From assembly GCF_000011345.1 (NCBI RefSeq), contig NC_004113.1, forward strand, positions 1,054,001 to 1,118,000: DNA of 64,000 nucleotides, written 5' to 3'. The DNA comes from Thermosynechococcus vestitus BP-1 (GTDB taxonomy: Bacteria > Cyanobacteriota > Cyanobacteriia > Thermosynechococcales > Thermosynechococcaceae). Below are positions 1 through 9,241 of this stretch, piece after piece (within the stretch, counting starts at the first letter, position 1; the number at the start of each line of letters is the position of its first letter). The notes under the pieces are model-generated. The model did not search any database and was not told where the DNA came from. It worked only from the letters and a program-made list of their open reading frames with translations. Both the position numbers and the translations under genes were made by a program.

Positions 1-684
1 AGTAGCGATCGCCTCCATGCGCAACTGAGTCGCCACTTCATAGAGTACGGGTTTGTGCTCCAAGAGTTGAGGCAAGGCAGCGGCAATATTGCGGCCATAG
101 TCCATTGGCCACAGATCAGCGGGAACTCGCTCGGTTGTGGTTAGCACCAGTCGTTGCAGCGGCGAGTTCAAATAGGTGCGCACCTGTACTGCTTGGGTAA
201 TCGCCTGCCGCAGTTGACTCAGAGTCTCCTTGATCGGCACACAGAGAACCAAGTGCTCAAGACCCGCCACCTGCTCCATCTGCAACGTGGCTTGGGGCAT
301 GGCAAAGATATGAACCAGTGCTTCTTGACTAAAGAGAAAGAGTAGCTTACGCAATTGGGGCAGGGTCAATTGTCCCTGTTGCCAAAGACGACAGAGATAC
401 TGATACTCCGTTTCATCGGTTGCTAGTGTGGTGCTGAGTTGAGGACAATAGCGTTGACACAGGTAGTTGAAGCGTTCCTGATGCCCAACAGTGCTATTGG
501 CGTAATGCAGTTGACCATTGCCCACGTACAGGTTCCAGCCGATGGAGGGGTCCCTCGGATCGGTAAAGGTTAAGTGACCGGAGAGGCGATCGCCAATCAC
601 CTTCTGAATCACCCGTGCTGGAAATGCCAATGCTTTGTTGCCCACTTGCGCTACTGAACTTGACGTAGGTGTGCTTGCTGTCAT
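1..684 (-). CDS. PatA/PixG-like response regulator, N-terminal part (runs off the window)
   Basis: An open frame runs from an ATG at 684 leftward to base 1 without a stop, giving 228 residues of a longer protein. The start reads MTASTPTSSSVAQVGNK, followed by a segment (residues about 12-110) that looks like the DUF4388/PatA N-terminal domain of cyanobacterial PatA, PixG and TaxP1 proteins, with the typical run GHLTFTDPRDPSIGWNLYVG. In that family a C-terminal CheY-like receiver follows and the protein acts in phototaxis, pilus motility or heterocyst patterning. The receiver would lie outside the window, so it is inferred, not seen. The assignment rests on remembered family resemblance. Confidence 0.65.
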   Translation of the reverse strand, partial: MTASTPTSSSVAQVGNKALAFPARVIQKVIGDRLSGHLTFTDPRDPSIGWNLYVGNGQLHYANSTVGHQERFNYLCQRYCPQLSTTLATDETEYQYLCRLWQQGQLTLPQLRKLLFLFSQEALVHIFAMPQATLQMEQVAGLEHLVLCVPIKETLSQLRQAITQAVQVRTYLNSPLQRLVLTTTERVPADLWPMDYGRNIAAALPQLLEHKPVLYEVATQLRMEAIAT

Positions 685-1102
685 AGAAATTGTTCCTCTG
701 ACAATCCGATAGATATCTGAATCAGCAATAGACAACCGCCGCTTTAAAAGTCTATAAATTTTTGATATCTTTAGGGTCAGAAATGGAAGACACCCAATGC
801 TAAAACTTGGAGCTTATTGTCTAAGGTAGGGCTCTTTGATTACCCCTGTGATTAGGATTGAACAAAAACAAAACAGTGAAAACTGTTTTTGGACGCGTTC
901 ACATCCTCTGTCGTGAGGCAATACCTTAGAAAAAAACTGTAGCAAGTCTAATGTTTGGAATCATTCCCCCAACCTGTATATCTTTCAGTATTTTTGCTGT
1001 ATCTTACATTTTAAAGCTCATGCCTTCCCAAAAAATGTATCCCGCTTAACATTTTTTGACGTTCCCTATTAGGATGCTTCAACACTCCATAGATTTTTCC
1101 TG
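685..1102. other. AT-rich intergenic region with two inverted repeats
   Basis: No convincing gene is visible in these 418 bases. They form the upstream region of the PatA-like gene. Two strong inverted repeats are present. AAAACAGT/ACTGTTTT (870-877 and 882-889) closes a GAAA tetraloop and is followed by another T, so it could terminate transcription in either direction. AAAAAATG/CATTTTTT (1030-1037 and 1050-1057) has a 12-base spacer and lies 45 bases before the transporter-like fragment at 1103. Confidence 0.6.
870..890. terminator. hairpin with GAAA tetraloop and flanking A/T runs
   Basis: A perfect 8-bp stem, AAAACAGT-GAAA-ACTGTTTT, is followed by T on the plus strand; on the minus strand the same stem is also followed by T residues. 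This is the shape of a bidirectional intrinsic terminator. The stem is AT-rich and therefore weak for a thermophile, so an operator or RNA element is an alternative. Confidence 0.35.
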
Positions 1103-1363
1103 ATGTCCCGCCTTGAATGGTTGACCAACCTATTCCCGCTTTGGGTACTGCTCACAGCCATTGTGGCGCTACTATATCCACCCCTATTTTTGTGGGTCAG
1201 TAGTGACCTCATTGTCTGGATCCTGATGACTGGGTTCTGGCAAGGCGGGAAAGATCAACCACTCCATCCCCACAGATCACGGATCAAAGGGGACCGTCAA
1301 CCCGCCAAGATCACCCGACAACAGGTGATCCCGAGGGGATCAGGGGGCTGGGAGTTCACCTAG
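1103..1363 (+). pseudogene. fragment of a sodium/bile acid symporter-like membrane protein
   Basis: The first 40 residues contain a double hydrophobic stretch (LFPLWVLLTAIVALLYPPLF, then LWVSSDLIVWILM) that resembles the N-terminus of BASS-family transporters. The frame then changes abruptly to a polar, low-complexity tail starting GFWQGGKDQP and stops after 86 codons, far short of the roughly 300 residues of the family. No continuation of a transporter is visible on either side before metH ends. I read it as the 5' remnant of a deleted gene. It could instead be a short membrane peptide gene; no clear ribosome binding site precedes it. Confidence 0.4.
1309..1341. repeat. two overlapping, mutually exclusive hairpins
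   Basis: GATCACC (1309-1315) pairs perfectly with GGTGATC (1324-1330). GATCCC (1327-1332) pairs with GGGATC (1336-1341). The two stems share the bases GATC at 1327-1330, so only one can form at a time. The site lies in the transporter fragment, between its hydrophobic part and the 3' end of metH. Confidence 0.5.
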
Positions 1364-1562
1364 AACCCGTAGAAGTGCCCCAGGTCTCTGCCCGCGTTGA
1401 GGGACTGGACCACAAGTGCTCAAACTCAAAAATACTGGCGACGACATTGAGAGACCACTGGGGGTTGCCAGTGGCCTTGACCGGCACCAGCGGCAGCTAG
1501 TCCTCAAAGAAGTGCTCCCCCAACAGGGTTTTCGCTGCGATGGGCCCAAGGCAAGCTGGGGC

Positions 1563-4500
1563 TTAGACGCTGAAATACTTGGCGGTGGGATGGTAGCAGA
1601 TGATGGCTGTCGTGGATTGCTCAGGGTAGAGTTGTTCGCTTTCGTCCATGTACATCCCCATGCGATCGCTCTCAAGGAGTCGCAGTTGCGTATATTGGTC
1701 CTGCATATTGGGGCAGGCAGGATAACCAAAGCTATAGCGGGAGCCTTGGTAGCGCTGGGCAAGAATATCGCGAATGGACTCCGGATCAGGGGTGCAGCCC
1801 AACTCGCGGCGAATACGGGCATGACACCACTCGGCGAGGGCTTCGGCCGTTTGCACCGCCATCCCGTGGAAGTAGAGGTAATCACTGTATTGATTGGCGG
1901 CAAATAGCTCCTGCGCCACTTGGGTGGCAATTTCACCAACGGTGACGGCCTGCATGGGAAAGACATCAATGATGCCCGATTCCACAGGAGCAAAGAAGTC
2001 AGCAATACACAGACGACGGCCACCCTTTTGGCGGGGGAAGGTAAACTGGGCGATCGCTCGCTCAGGGACCCAGGCATCCTTATCCCCTAGGGGATCATAG
2101 ATATAGACAGTGTTGCCCTCACTTTGGCAGGGGAAGTAGCCATAAATCAGTTCAGGATGGAGCAGGTTTTCAGCAAGGATGCGCTGTTTCCACGCCTCAA
2201 GGATAGGGTAGACTTTCTCGGCAAGGAAGGCGTCGTAGGTGGCACGGTCTTGATCCTTGGGTTTACGAAACTGCCATTGACCTGCAATCAGGGCTTGGAG
2301 ATCCAGATAGGCAAAGACCTCAGAAAGTGGAATCTGATCCGGCTTGAGGTGACGAATGCCCCAGAAGGGGGGTGTGGGGCGGGGAATATCCACAGCAACG
2401 GCTTCAGAGCGGCGGGTATCCACCACTTCTGGCGTTTCAGGTTCAGGAACTGCGGTGGGTTCGAGGGCGATCGCCCTTGGGCTTGGGGTGGAGATCGTTG
2501 TACCATCCAAAAATCCTTGGCGATCGTCCCACTGACCTGCGGCCTTTGCACTCATTAGCCGATCCATAAAATGCAAATCGGCGAAGGCATCCTTGCCGTA
2601 GATCACTTGACCGTGGTAAGTGGACTGGCAATCCTCATAGACAAATTTGGGTGTGAGGGCAGCTCCCCCCAAAATTACGGGAACGGTAATGCCCCGCTCA
2701 TTAAAGACCTCGAGATTTTCCTTCATAAAGGCGGTGGATTTGACCAGGAGACCACTCATGGCAATGCAGTCGGCCTGATGCTCCTCATAGGCCTGGATGA
2801 TATTTTCCACGGGTTGCTTAATCCCCAAGTTAATCACGCGATAGCCGTTGTTGGTGAGGATAATATCCACCAAGTTTTTACCAATATCATGGACATCCCC
2901 CTTCACCGTAGCAATAACGACGGTGCCCTTGGCAGTGTCGCCAGTGGCGGATTTTTCCATAAAGGGTTCGAGGTAGGCCACAGCGGCCTTCATCGTTTCT
3001 GCCGACTGCAAAACAAAGGGAAGCTGCATCTGCCCAGAGGCAAAGAGTTCGCCCACCACCTTCATGCCGTCGAGCAGGAATGTATTGATAATTTCAAGGG
3101 GGGCATAGGTTTCAAGAGCTTGGGCCAGGGTGTCCTCGAGGCCAAGGCGATCGCCATCAATAATGTGGCGTTTGAGCCGCTCCTCAATGGGCAGGTTTTC
3201 CACTTGGGAGCGATTCTGTTTGGCGCTCTTGCCCTCAAATAGACGGGTCAGTTCCGCAAGGGGGTCATAGACACAGACGTCCCCCTCAAATCGCCGTCGG
3301 TCGTAGATGAGATCACGGCAGACCTGCTGCTGCTCTGGCTCAATTTTAGCCAAGGGCAGAATCTTAGCAGCACTGACGATGGCCGCATCCATGCCTGCTT
3401 GTATGGCCTCGTGGAGAAACATGGAGTTGAGGACTTGGCGGGCTGCTGGATTTAAGCCAAAGGAGATATTGGAAACCCCCAGCAGAATATGACAGCCGGG
3501 GAGTTCAGCGCGAATTCGCCGAATGGCCTCAATGGTTTCTCGACCATTGCCCCGATCCTCTTCAATCCCTGTGGAAATTGGCAGTGCTAGGGGGTCAAAG
3601 AAAATTTCCCAGGGGGGAATGCCGTAGTCAAGGGCTGCCCTATAGGCCCGTTGGGCAATGGCAAACTTTTTTTCAGCTGTTCGTGCCATCCCCTCTTCAT
3701 CAATGGTGCCGATGACCACGCCGGCGCCGTAGGTTTTTGCCAGTTCCAGGACCTTATAAAAGCGAGGTTCACCATCCTCAAAGTTCGTGGAGTTCAGCAA
3801 GCACTTGCCCCCGGCCACCTTCAGACCCGCTTCCATCTTTTGCCATTCAGTGGAGTCGAGCATCAGGGGCAGCGTTACGTTGGTTACCAGCCGCGATACC
3901 AACTCGCGCATATCCCGCACACCGTCGCGACCCACATAGTCCACGTTGACATCCAGGATGTGGGCACCTTCGCGCACTTGGGCACGGGCAAGGGCAACGA
4001 GACCATCCCAATCTTCGGCATTGAGGAGATCGCGGCATTTTTTGGAGCCACTGGCATTGAGTCGCTCACCAATGATCAGGAAAGAATTCTCTTGGTCATA
4101 GGGCTGAGGACTGTAGATGGAGGCGGCAGCGGGAATCCGTTGGGGCGATCGCGCCTTGGGGGTCAGGGTCGCTGCAATCTCCGCAAGAGCCGCAATATGA
4201 TCCGGGCGCGTGCCACAGCAGCCGCCAATCACTTGTACCCCAAAGTCTTCGACAAAGCGGGTCAGGGCCAGCCGCAATTCCATCGGCGTCAGTTTGTAGT
4301 GGGCATGACCACCGATGTTTTCCGGTAAGCCGGCATTGGGAATACAGGAAATGACAAAGGGGGAGTGTTGCGCAAGGTAGCGGATGTGCTCCGTCATCAA
4401 ATCGGGGCCGGTGGCGCAGTTGAGACCCAAAATATCAATGGGATAGGGTTCCAGAATCGTTAGGGCAGCGCCAATTTCCGAGCCAACCAGCATCGTGCCC

Positions 4501-5093
4501 TGCTGCTCCATCGTCACAGAGACCATCAGGGGGCGGCGTTCTCCCCGCTCCTGAAAGACAGCCATCACCCCATTGAGGGCTGCTTTAATTTGCAGTACAT
4601 CTTGGCAGGTTTCAATGATAAAGAGATCCACCCCGCCGTCAAACAGACCAGCAGCCTGTTCGCGAAAGGCCCTGTAGAGGGTGTCGTAGTCAATGTGGCC
4701 AAGGGTGGGCAGTTTAGTCCCCGGTCCCATGGAGCCGGCAACGAAGCGGGGCTTTTCGGGGGTGCTAAATTCAGCGGCCACGGATTTGGCGAGCTCAGCG
4801 GCTGTTTTGCTGATTTCGTAGGCGCGATCGCCCAAATTGTATTCACTAAGAACAATTGAGGAGGAGCCAAAGGTATTCGTTTCAATGACATCGGCGCCTG
4901 CTGCCAAAAAATCGCGATGCACCTTGGCCACCGGCTCTGGCTGACTAATGACCAGATATTCGTTGCAGCCTTCGTACTCCTTGCCACCAAAATCCTCTGC
5001 CGTCAGGTTTTGTGCCTGAAGATTTGTACCCATTGCGCCATCAAAGACAATGACACGACGAGGTTCTGCATGGAGATACTCAAGAAACGACAT
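1563..5093 (-). CDS. metH: cobalamin-dependent methionine synthase
   Basis: Transfers the methyl group of 5-methyltetrahydrofolate to homocysteine through enzyme-bound methylcobalamin in the cytosol. All four modules of the family are present in order: the homocysteine domain (about 1-315, zinc cysteines in GLNCATG and GGCCGT), the pterin domain (about 340-610, [11 protein letters not shown]), the cap and B12 domain (about 640-880, with the cobalt-ligand motif [12 protein letters not shown]), and the AdoMet reactivation domain at the C-terminus ([11 protein letters not shown]). The length of 1176 residues is normal. I prefer the ATG at 5093 (MSFLEYLHA); the frame stays open upstream to 5123, and ATG 5099 is the alternative. 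It stands alone on its strand. cobK and cobH elsewhere in the window belong to the pathway that makes its cofactor. Confidence 0.97.
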   Translation of the reverse strand: MSFLEYLHAEPRRVIVFDGAMGTNLQAQNLTAEDFGGKEYEGCNEYLVISQPEPVAKVHRDFLAAGADVIETNTFGSSSIVLSEYNLGDRAYEISKTAAELAKSVAAEFSTPEKPRFVAGSMGPGTKLPTLGHIDYDTLYRAFREQAAGLFDGGVDLFIIETCQDVLQIKAALNGVMAVFQERGERRPLMVSVTMEQQGTMLVGSEIGAALTILEPYPIDILGLNCATGPDLMTEHIRYLAQHSPFVISCIPNAGLPENIGGHAHYKLTPMELRLALTRFVEDFGVQVIGGCCGTRPDHIAALAEIAATLTPKARSPQRIPAAASIYSPQPYDQENSFLIIGERLNASGSKKCRDLLNAEDWDGLVALARAQVREGAHILDVNVDYVGRDGVRDMRELVSRLVTNVTLPLMLDSTEWQKMEAGLKVAGGKCLLNSTNFEDGEPRFYKVLELAKTYGAGVVIGTIDEEGMARTAEKKFAIAQRAYRAALDYGIPPWEIFFDPLALPISTGIEEDRGNGRETIEAIRRIRAELPGCHILLGVSNISFGLNPAARQVLNSMFLHEAIQAGMDAAIVSAAKILPLAKIEPEQQQVCRDLIYDRRRFEGDVCVYDPLAELTRLFEGKSAKQNRSQVENLPIEERLKRHIIDGDRLGLEDTLAQALETYAPLEIINTFLLDGMKVVGELFASGQMQLPFVLQSAETMKAAVAYLEPFMEKSATGDTAKGTVVIATVKGDVHDIGKNLVDIILTNNGYRVINLGIKQPVENIIQAYEEHQADCIAMSGLLVKSTAFMKENLEVFNERGITVPVILGGAALTPKFVYEDCQSTYHGQVIYGKDAFADLHFMDRLMSAKAAGQWDDRQGFLDGTTISTPSPRAIALEPTAVPEPETPEVVDTRRSEAVAVDIPRPTPPFWGIRHLKPDQIPLSEVFAYLDLQALIAGQWQFRKPKDQDRATYDAFLAEKVYPILEAWKQRILAENLLHPELIYGYFPCQSEGNTVYIYDPLGDKDAWVPERAIAQFTFPRQKGGRRLCIADFFAPVESGIIDVFPMQAVTVGEIATQVAQELFAANQYSDYLYFHGMAVQTAEALAEWCHARIRRELGCTPDPESIRDILAQRYQGSRYSFGYPACPNMQDQYTQLRLLESDRMGMYMDESEQLYPEQSTTAIICYHPTAKYFSV

Positions 5094-5235
5094 AGACATC
5101 CACCAAGGCCAGCCGATTTGCACCAGAGGGTTCTTTTGATTTTAATCTGTGGGAGCAGGGGAAAGCTGTTTCGTCACTGAGTGCATTGCAAGACCAGAAT
5201 GAGCCATTGGGGTAGCCACCGGCGGAGAAAGTGAA

Positions 5236-5904
5236 CTAGGGCAATGGGCTCCTCCCCGCAGATTCGGCGGTCTGGAAGGTGGCTAATTCTTGAGCCAACA
5301 ATTGCTGGTAAATCTCTTCGAGGTGGGGCGTGATCAGGTTGCTCTCCATGCCATAGCCCAGACTGGTCCATGTATCCGACAGTAGGGCAAAGACCTCCTG
5401 TACTCGGCCTTCCCGCAGGAGTTGGGGAATATCGGCATTCCAGGCGGCAGGATCCGTGAGCCAGCGATAGACCACCTGATCTTGATACTCTGGGGCAAAG
5501 CTATAGTCCTGCCAAAACCAGCTTGGCGGTTGGGGATGGTAGCGGGCGGCTTTTTCTTGCCAAGTGGTGGTGAGAAATTGATAGCGGCCGGCGGCGGTGG
5601 TGCACAGGTGCGGATTGGCACCTCGGCGAATGGGAATGCAGCGATCCGGATGCTGGCTCAGGTCTTGGACGTGCTCTCCCCCATAGAGGAGCGTGTAGGG
5701 ATTGGCATCATTGGCTTCACTGGCAGAAATGGTGCGCATCAGGGCCCGTACATAGGGATCCCCCCCCTGCATCACTAAGGGGGCAATTGAACTCCGCTGC
5801 CAGCGGTACCAATACCACCAAAGAGCACTTGAGCGCGTCCCCAAAGAGAAATAGCCTATGGTCACTAGACCAGCGATCGCCCCCAACCAACGGGAAAAGC
5901 GCAT
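5236..5904 (-). CDS. membrane-anchored lambda-lysozyme-like (GH104-type) muramidase
   Basis: The 222-residue product has one N-terminal hydrophobic segment (about 5-22, rich in Gly and Ala) and then a domain resembling phage lambda endolysin. Visible features are a candidate catalytic Glu63 in SASEANDANPY, a YGGEHVQDLSQHP run, and CTTAAGRYQFLTTTWQ (101-116), which corresponds to the lambda motif around STGAGRYQ. Enzymes of this family are lytic transglycosylases that cut peptidoglycan. The start at 5904 was chosen because an AGGA sequence lies seven bases upstream. The gene begins 10 bases after the preceding gene of the same strand. A role in wall remodelling or capture from a prophage is inference. 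Confidence 0.7.
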   Translation of the reverse strand: MRFSRWLGAIAGLVTIGYFSLGTRSSALWWYWYRWQRSSIAPLVMQGGDPYVRALMRTISASEANDANPYTLLYGGEHVQDLSQHPDRCIPIRRGANPHLCTTAAGRYQFLTTTWQEKAARYHPQPPSWFWQDYSFAPEYQDQVVYRWLTDPAAWNADIPQLLREGRVQEVFALLSDTWTSLGYGMESNLITPHLEEIYQQLLAQELATFQTAESAGRSPLP

Positions 5905-5914
5905 CAACTTATCC

Positions 5915-6577
5915 TCACATCGCCGCAACTGAGCGGAATAACTCTGGATAGGCCACTGGCGTCTGATCGGGACGGTTCACCACCTCAAAGATTTTGTTGT
6001 AGGCACTTGGCTCGCCCAAGGCTGCCACACAGATTTCTGCCACCCGCGATCGCGGGATACTGCCCTCAAAGAGGGTATCTGCTCGGGCAATGATCGGAAA
6101 GCCGCCGTCATCGGTTTCCTTCAGACCCCCTGGCCGCACAATCGTGTAAGTTAAACCGCTTTCCTGGAGATAACGTTCTGCCTGCTGCTTCCAATACAAA
6201 ATCAGCCAAAAAAGATTCAGGGGATGGAAAAATTGCGAGACACATAGCGACGAGACAAGGATAAACTGCTGTACTTGGGTGGCTTTGGCGGCATCCACGA
6301 GATTTTTGGTGCCCAGATAATCGACACTCAGGGGTTCTAGGGGGTTCAGGTTAGGGCTAGCGCCCGTGGCACAAATCACTGCCTCGCAATCTTTAAGGGC
6401 AGGGGGAAGGGTCTGGGGTTGGGTGACATCGGCAATACGAATCTCGACCGTTGGCCAGCGCCCTTGGGCTTTGGCGGGGTTACGCACAACGGCGATCGCC
6501 TGATGCTCCGATGATTGTAGGGCACTCACAATTCGCTGACCGGTGCGGCCTGTCGCACCAACCACTGCAACCTTCAC
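5915..6577 (-). CDS. NAD(P)-binding atypical short-chain dehydrogenase (NmrA/Ycf39-like)
   Basis: A Rossmann nucleotide-binding motif, VGATGRTGQ, stands at the very N-terminus, followed by VVRNPAKA and the central run DCEAVICATGASPN, LVDAAKATQVQQFILVSSL and TIVRPGGL. These are typical of atypical SDR proteins of the NAD(P)H-binding family found in cyanobacteria and chloroplasts. The substrate cannot be told. I chose the GTG at 6577 (220 residues) over the upstream in-frame codon at 6601 because GGAGG sits eight bases before it. It is followed closely by the lysozyme-like gene, suggesting a common transcript. Confidence 0.8.
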   Translation of the reverse strand: MKVAVVGATGRTGQRIVSALQSSEHQAIAVVRNPAKAQGRWPTVEIRIADVTQPQTLPPALKDCEAVICATGASPNLNPLEPLSVDYLGTKNLVDAAKATQVQQFILVSSLCVSQFFHPLNLFWLILYWKQQAERYLQESGLTYTIVRPGGLKETDDGGFPIIARADTLFEGSIPRSRVAEICVAALGEPSAYNKIFEVVNRPDQTPVAYPELFRSVAAM

Positions 6578-6607
6578 AGCAGCTCCCTCCGATGGCAACA
6601 CGTTTGA

Positions 6608-7129
6608 TCATAGGGGAATATCCCAGTCTTCTTCATCCTCAGGGGGATTGTCTTTGGCGGGCGGCGGTGTCAGAATGCGGTATTCAGCGTCCACAACTTG
6701 AGGGGGAGGCGGGGGGGCTTTGGCAGTTGCTTTGCGGGAAGGACGATATTGATATGAGTAGGTGGTGGGGGGGCGATCTTGAATGTCTGGTTGGCGGGGG
6801 GCTGGCTCTGGCTCGCTAAACCAATCCTCGACGTTGCTGGTATCCATCTCTGGCTCCTCCTGCGGCGGACGCATTGAGGCATCCCCTTCAGGTTCAGGGG
6901 GTTGCGATCGCGGGGTTGGCCGCGCCACTGGGGCCTGTGTTTCTGGGGTTAGCCAGAGTAAACACTGGCCAGCGACGATCCCTGAAAGGGCGGCCACCAC
7001 AATCCAAGCGGCAAGGGGCAGTGCCGGGGTTTGCTGTCCTAAAAAGCGCAGGGAGACCACCGGCTGCCAATTTTGGATAGCCAGTGTTGTGAGCAGGGCG
7101 ATCGCCCCCCAATAAATCCAAGGGCGCAT
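6608..7129 (-). CDS. LapA-like membrane protein with proline-rich acidic tail
   Basis: The 173-residue product has two hydrophobic helices (about 4-20 and 40-60) separated by QNWQPVVSLRFLGQQTPALP, the pattern of the LapA/DUF1049 domain. The rest is a soluble tail rich in Pro, Glu and Asp that ends EDEEDWDIPL. The start at 7129 overlaps the ubiX stop codon by one base (TAATG), which implies translational coupling. The function in cyanobacteria is unknown; in enterobacteria LapA proteins affect lipopolysaccharide export, and transfer of that role here would be speculation. Confidence 0.6.
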   Translation of the reverse strand: MRPWIYWGAIALLTTLAIQNWQPVVSLRFLGQQTPALPLAAWIVVAALSGIVAGQCLLWLTPETQAPVARPTPRSQPPEPEGDASMRPPQEEPEMDTSNVEDWFSEPEPAPRQPDIQDRPPTTYSYQYRPSRKATAKAPPPPPQVVDAEYRILTPPPAKDNPPEDEEDWDIPL

Positions 7130-7764
7130 TAGGAAAGGGGTCCTTGCCAACGTTGCAGAGGCACACAATCCAACCCTAACTGATCAAGGGCACGGGCGAT
7201 CACAAAATCCACTAAGTCTTCAATGGTCTGCGGCCGGTGATACCATGCAGGGATGGCGGGTACAATGCGCGCCCCAGCCATTGCCAGTTGGGTCAGGTTT
7301 TGCAGATGAATGAGACTAAAGGGGGTTTCGCGGGGCACCAGCACCAGTGGACGGTGCTCCTTGAGGTGGACATCCGCCACCCGCTCTAGGAGATCGGAAC
7401 TCAGGCCTGCCGCTAACTTGGCTACTGTGCTCATACTACAGGGGAGAATCACCATGCCCAGGGTGCGAAAGGAACCGCTGGCGATCGCTGCTGCCACATC
7501 TGTTGGCCGATGGCAGGTGAGGCAACCTTCCCAAACTTGGGCCTGTTCGCGCCAAAACAGTTCCTGCTTATCGGGCTGAGTCGGCAGGGTGAGGCCATAT
7601 TCTGCCCGCCACACTTGATGCGCCGCCTTCGATGCCACTAGTTGAATAGGATAGTTCGCTTGTAATAGAAATTTAATGGCACGCACTGCATAAATGAGAC
7701 CAGAGGCACCCGTTACACCCAACACAATTGGCAAAGAAGAGGAGGTCACAACCGCAATCACCAA
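7129..7764 (-). CDS. ubiX: flavin prenyltransferase UbiX
   Basis: Attaches a dimethylallyl group to FMN to make the prenylated flavin used by UbiD-type decarboxylases. The flavoprotein fold is shown by LGVTGASGLIYAVRA near the N-terminus, CSMSTVAKLAAGLSSDLLER in the middle, LVLVPRETPFS and the closing PAWYHRPQTIEDLVDFV. The length of about 205-211 residues is normal. The 5' end is uncertain because the longest frame opens with TTG at 7764; GTG codons at 7761 and 7749 are alternatives. The following LapA-like gene overlaps by one base. Confidence 0.92.
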   Translation of the reverse strand: MVIAVVTSSSLPIVLGVTGASGLIYAVRAIKFLLQANYPIQLVASKAAHQVWRAEYGLTLPTQPDKQELFWREQAQVWEGCLTCHRPTDVAAAIASGSFRTLGMVILPCSMSTVAKLAAGLSSDLLERVADVHLKEHRPLVLVPRETPFSLIHLQNLTQLAMAGARIVPAIPAWYHRPQTIEDLVDFVIARALDQLGLDCVPLQRWQGPLS

Positions 7765-7846
7765 ACAAAACCGTTATAAGGTTAACAAAGTTGGGGCAAC
7801 TGCCCCGTTTTCATGCTCTGCAATCTCCCCCAACAGGACGTGGTAA

Positions 7847-8356
7847 ATGCCCATGACAGCTCCTGATCCGCCATTTTCTTCCCCCAGTGAGTGGGCAGTA
7901 ATCTCTCCGGAAGTGCTCGGGGAGTTATTTGATGCGGCCCTGTTGGAGGGACTCGTGAGTAGTGAAACCCCGGACTTAGAAGCCCTGTTTCAGGATTTGA
8001 CCCCGCTGGATCTCAAACCCGCTGCGATCGCCCCCGAACAGTGGCAACAACTGCAAGCTCAGCACCAGCAAATTACCCGGCACCTTGAGGAAACCCTGAC
8101 GTACCTGGCCAAGGTGAAAGCCTTGGCCTATCAGCTTCAGGCCGTGGCCAGTGAGTTTGTGCCCACCCCCAAGTATTGGCGCCGCCAAGCGCCCCCTCCC
8201 CATCCCTTGGAATATCTCACGGCTGAACTCCTGCGGGCGATCGCTGACACCCAAGCCAGCTTAGAACCAATCTATGAACCCCTGAATCAACTGGGAGAAA
8301 CCCTCAATGGTACCTCGACGCCCCAGATTAATGAATTTCCCCTAGGGCCGCAGTGA
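7847..8356 (+). CDS. uncharacterised cyanobacterial protein
   Basis: I do not recognise this 169-residue protein. It is acidic, without signal peptide or membrane segment. The middle (about 65-110) is a Gln- and Leu-rich helical stretch likely to form a coiled coil (EQWQQLQAQHQQITRHLEET), followed by a Pro-rich PTPKYWRRQAPPPHP and another helix. It is divergent from ubiX and convergent with the deacetylase gene, with 15 bases of 3' overlap. An in-frame ATG at 7853 is an alternative start. Sensible codon use and clean boundaries argue for a real gene. Confidence 0.6.
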   Translation: MPMTAPDPPFSSPSEWAVISPEVLGELFDAALLEGLVSSETPDLEALFQDLTPLDLKPAAIAPEQWQQLQAQHQQITRHLEETLTYLAKVKALAYQLQAVASEFVPTPKYWRRQAPPPHPLEYLTAELLRAIADTQASLEPIYEPLNQLGETLNGTSTPQINEFPLGPQ

Positions 8357-9217
8357 GGGGGCATGTGGTGGCTGCAATTGCCGTTGACTGCCACTCGGAG
8401 GGCTCGGCGTCAGCTCAGGCGTGGGCGGACCTGCTGGGCTCGGTGTCGGCGTGATGATCGGTTGAGGGGTGGGTGTCGGTTCAGGCTTGGGTGGGGGGGT
8501 TTTCACTGCCAGTTGCAGCAGTTCCGGCACCGTGACAAAGCGATAACCTTTTTGTCGCAGGCGATGAATGAGGGTGGGGAGGGCTTTGCGGGTCGTGGCG
8601 CGATCGCCGCCGCCATCGTGGAGCAAAATAATACTACCCGGTTTCACTGCCTTGAGGGTGCGCTCAACAATTTCCGCTGCGGTGGTGTTGGGGCGGGTGT
8701 CGTGAGGATCCACCGACCACAGGATAATGGCGTAGTTTTTTGACTGCGCATAATCCACTAGCCCTGTGGTCAAATTGCCCCCCGGTGGCCGAAAAAGGCG
8801 GGTTTGCGCTTGGCTTTGCTTGGCAATCAGGGCAGAGGTGTTTTCAATTTCCTGCTTGGCAACTTTAGGGTCAACGGGTTTGTAGGGATGACTCCAACTA
8901 TGATTGCCAACGGCATGACCCGCTTTGACAATGTCAGCAATGACATCGGGGTACATGAGGGCGTGCTTGCCAAGGATAAAGAATGTGGCCTTGACCTCCT
9001 CCTGCTTGAGAATTTGCAGAACCTGGCGAGTTGAGGCTCCCCAAGGACCATCATCAAAGGTGAGGGCCACCACTTTTTCGGGCTGCAGCGGTTTGACCTG
9101 ATGGACCAACTGCCCCCAAAACTTTCTCGGACTCACAAAGCGTGGCCCATCCGCTGCCAGCGTTGCCGATGCTGCAAGCACGCTTAAGACCACCAACAGG
9201 AGCCATTGCCGTCCCAT
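8342..9217 (-). CDS. secreted NodB-type polysaccharide deacetylase
   Basis: The 291-residue product starts with a signal peptide or anchor (LLLVVLSVLAASATLAA). The NodB homology domain follows: ALTFDDGPW with the two catalytic-site Asp residues, HAVGNHSWSH with the metal-binding His pair, FRPPGG, and ILLHDGGGDRATT near the end. Enzymes of carbohydrate esterase family 4 remove N-acetyl groups from peptidoglycan or other polysaccharides in the periplasm. After the domain comes a tail of about 60 residues dominated by Pro, Thr and Ser, which could span or bind the wall. The gene converges on its unknown neighbour with overlapping ends. Confidence 0.9.
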   Translation of the reverse strand: MGRQWLLLVVLSVLAASATLAADGPRFVSPRKFWGQLVHQVKPLQPEKVVALTFDDGPWGASTRQVLQILKQEEVKATFFILGKHALMYPDVIADIVKAGHAVGNHSWSHPYKPVDPKVAKQEIENTSALIAKQSQAQTRLFRPPGGNLTTGLVDYAQSKNYAIILWSVDPHDTRPNTTAAEIVERTLKAVKPGSIILLHDGGGDRATTRKALPTLIHRLRQKGYRFVTVPELLQLAVKTPPPKPEPTPTPQPIITPTPSPAGPPTPELTPSPPSGSQRQLQPPHAPSLRP

Positions 9218-9241
9218 GGCTGCTCCTTAGAGAAGGGTGAC

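Noticed and set aside
1240-1560. Possible group II intron or IS end between the transporter fragment and metH
   Set aside because: Hairpins are present, but no domain V-like sequence, transposase fragment or terminal repeats could be found.
2571-4328. Plus-strand open frames of over 200 codons inside metH
   Set aside because: They lie opposite a well-conserved metH frame and show no family motifs.
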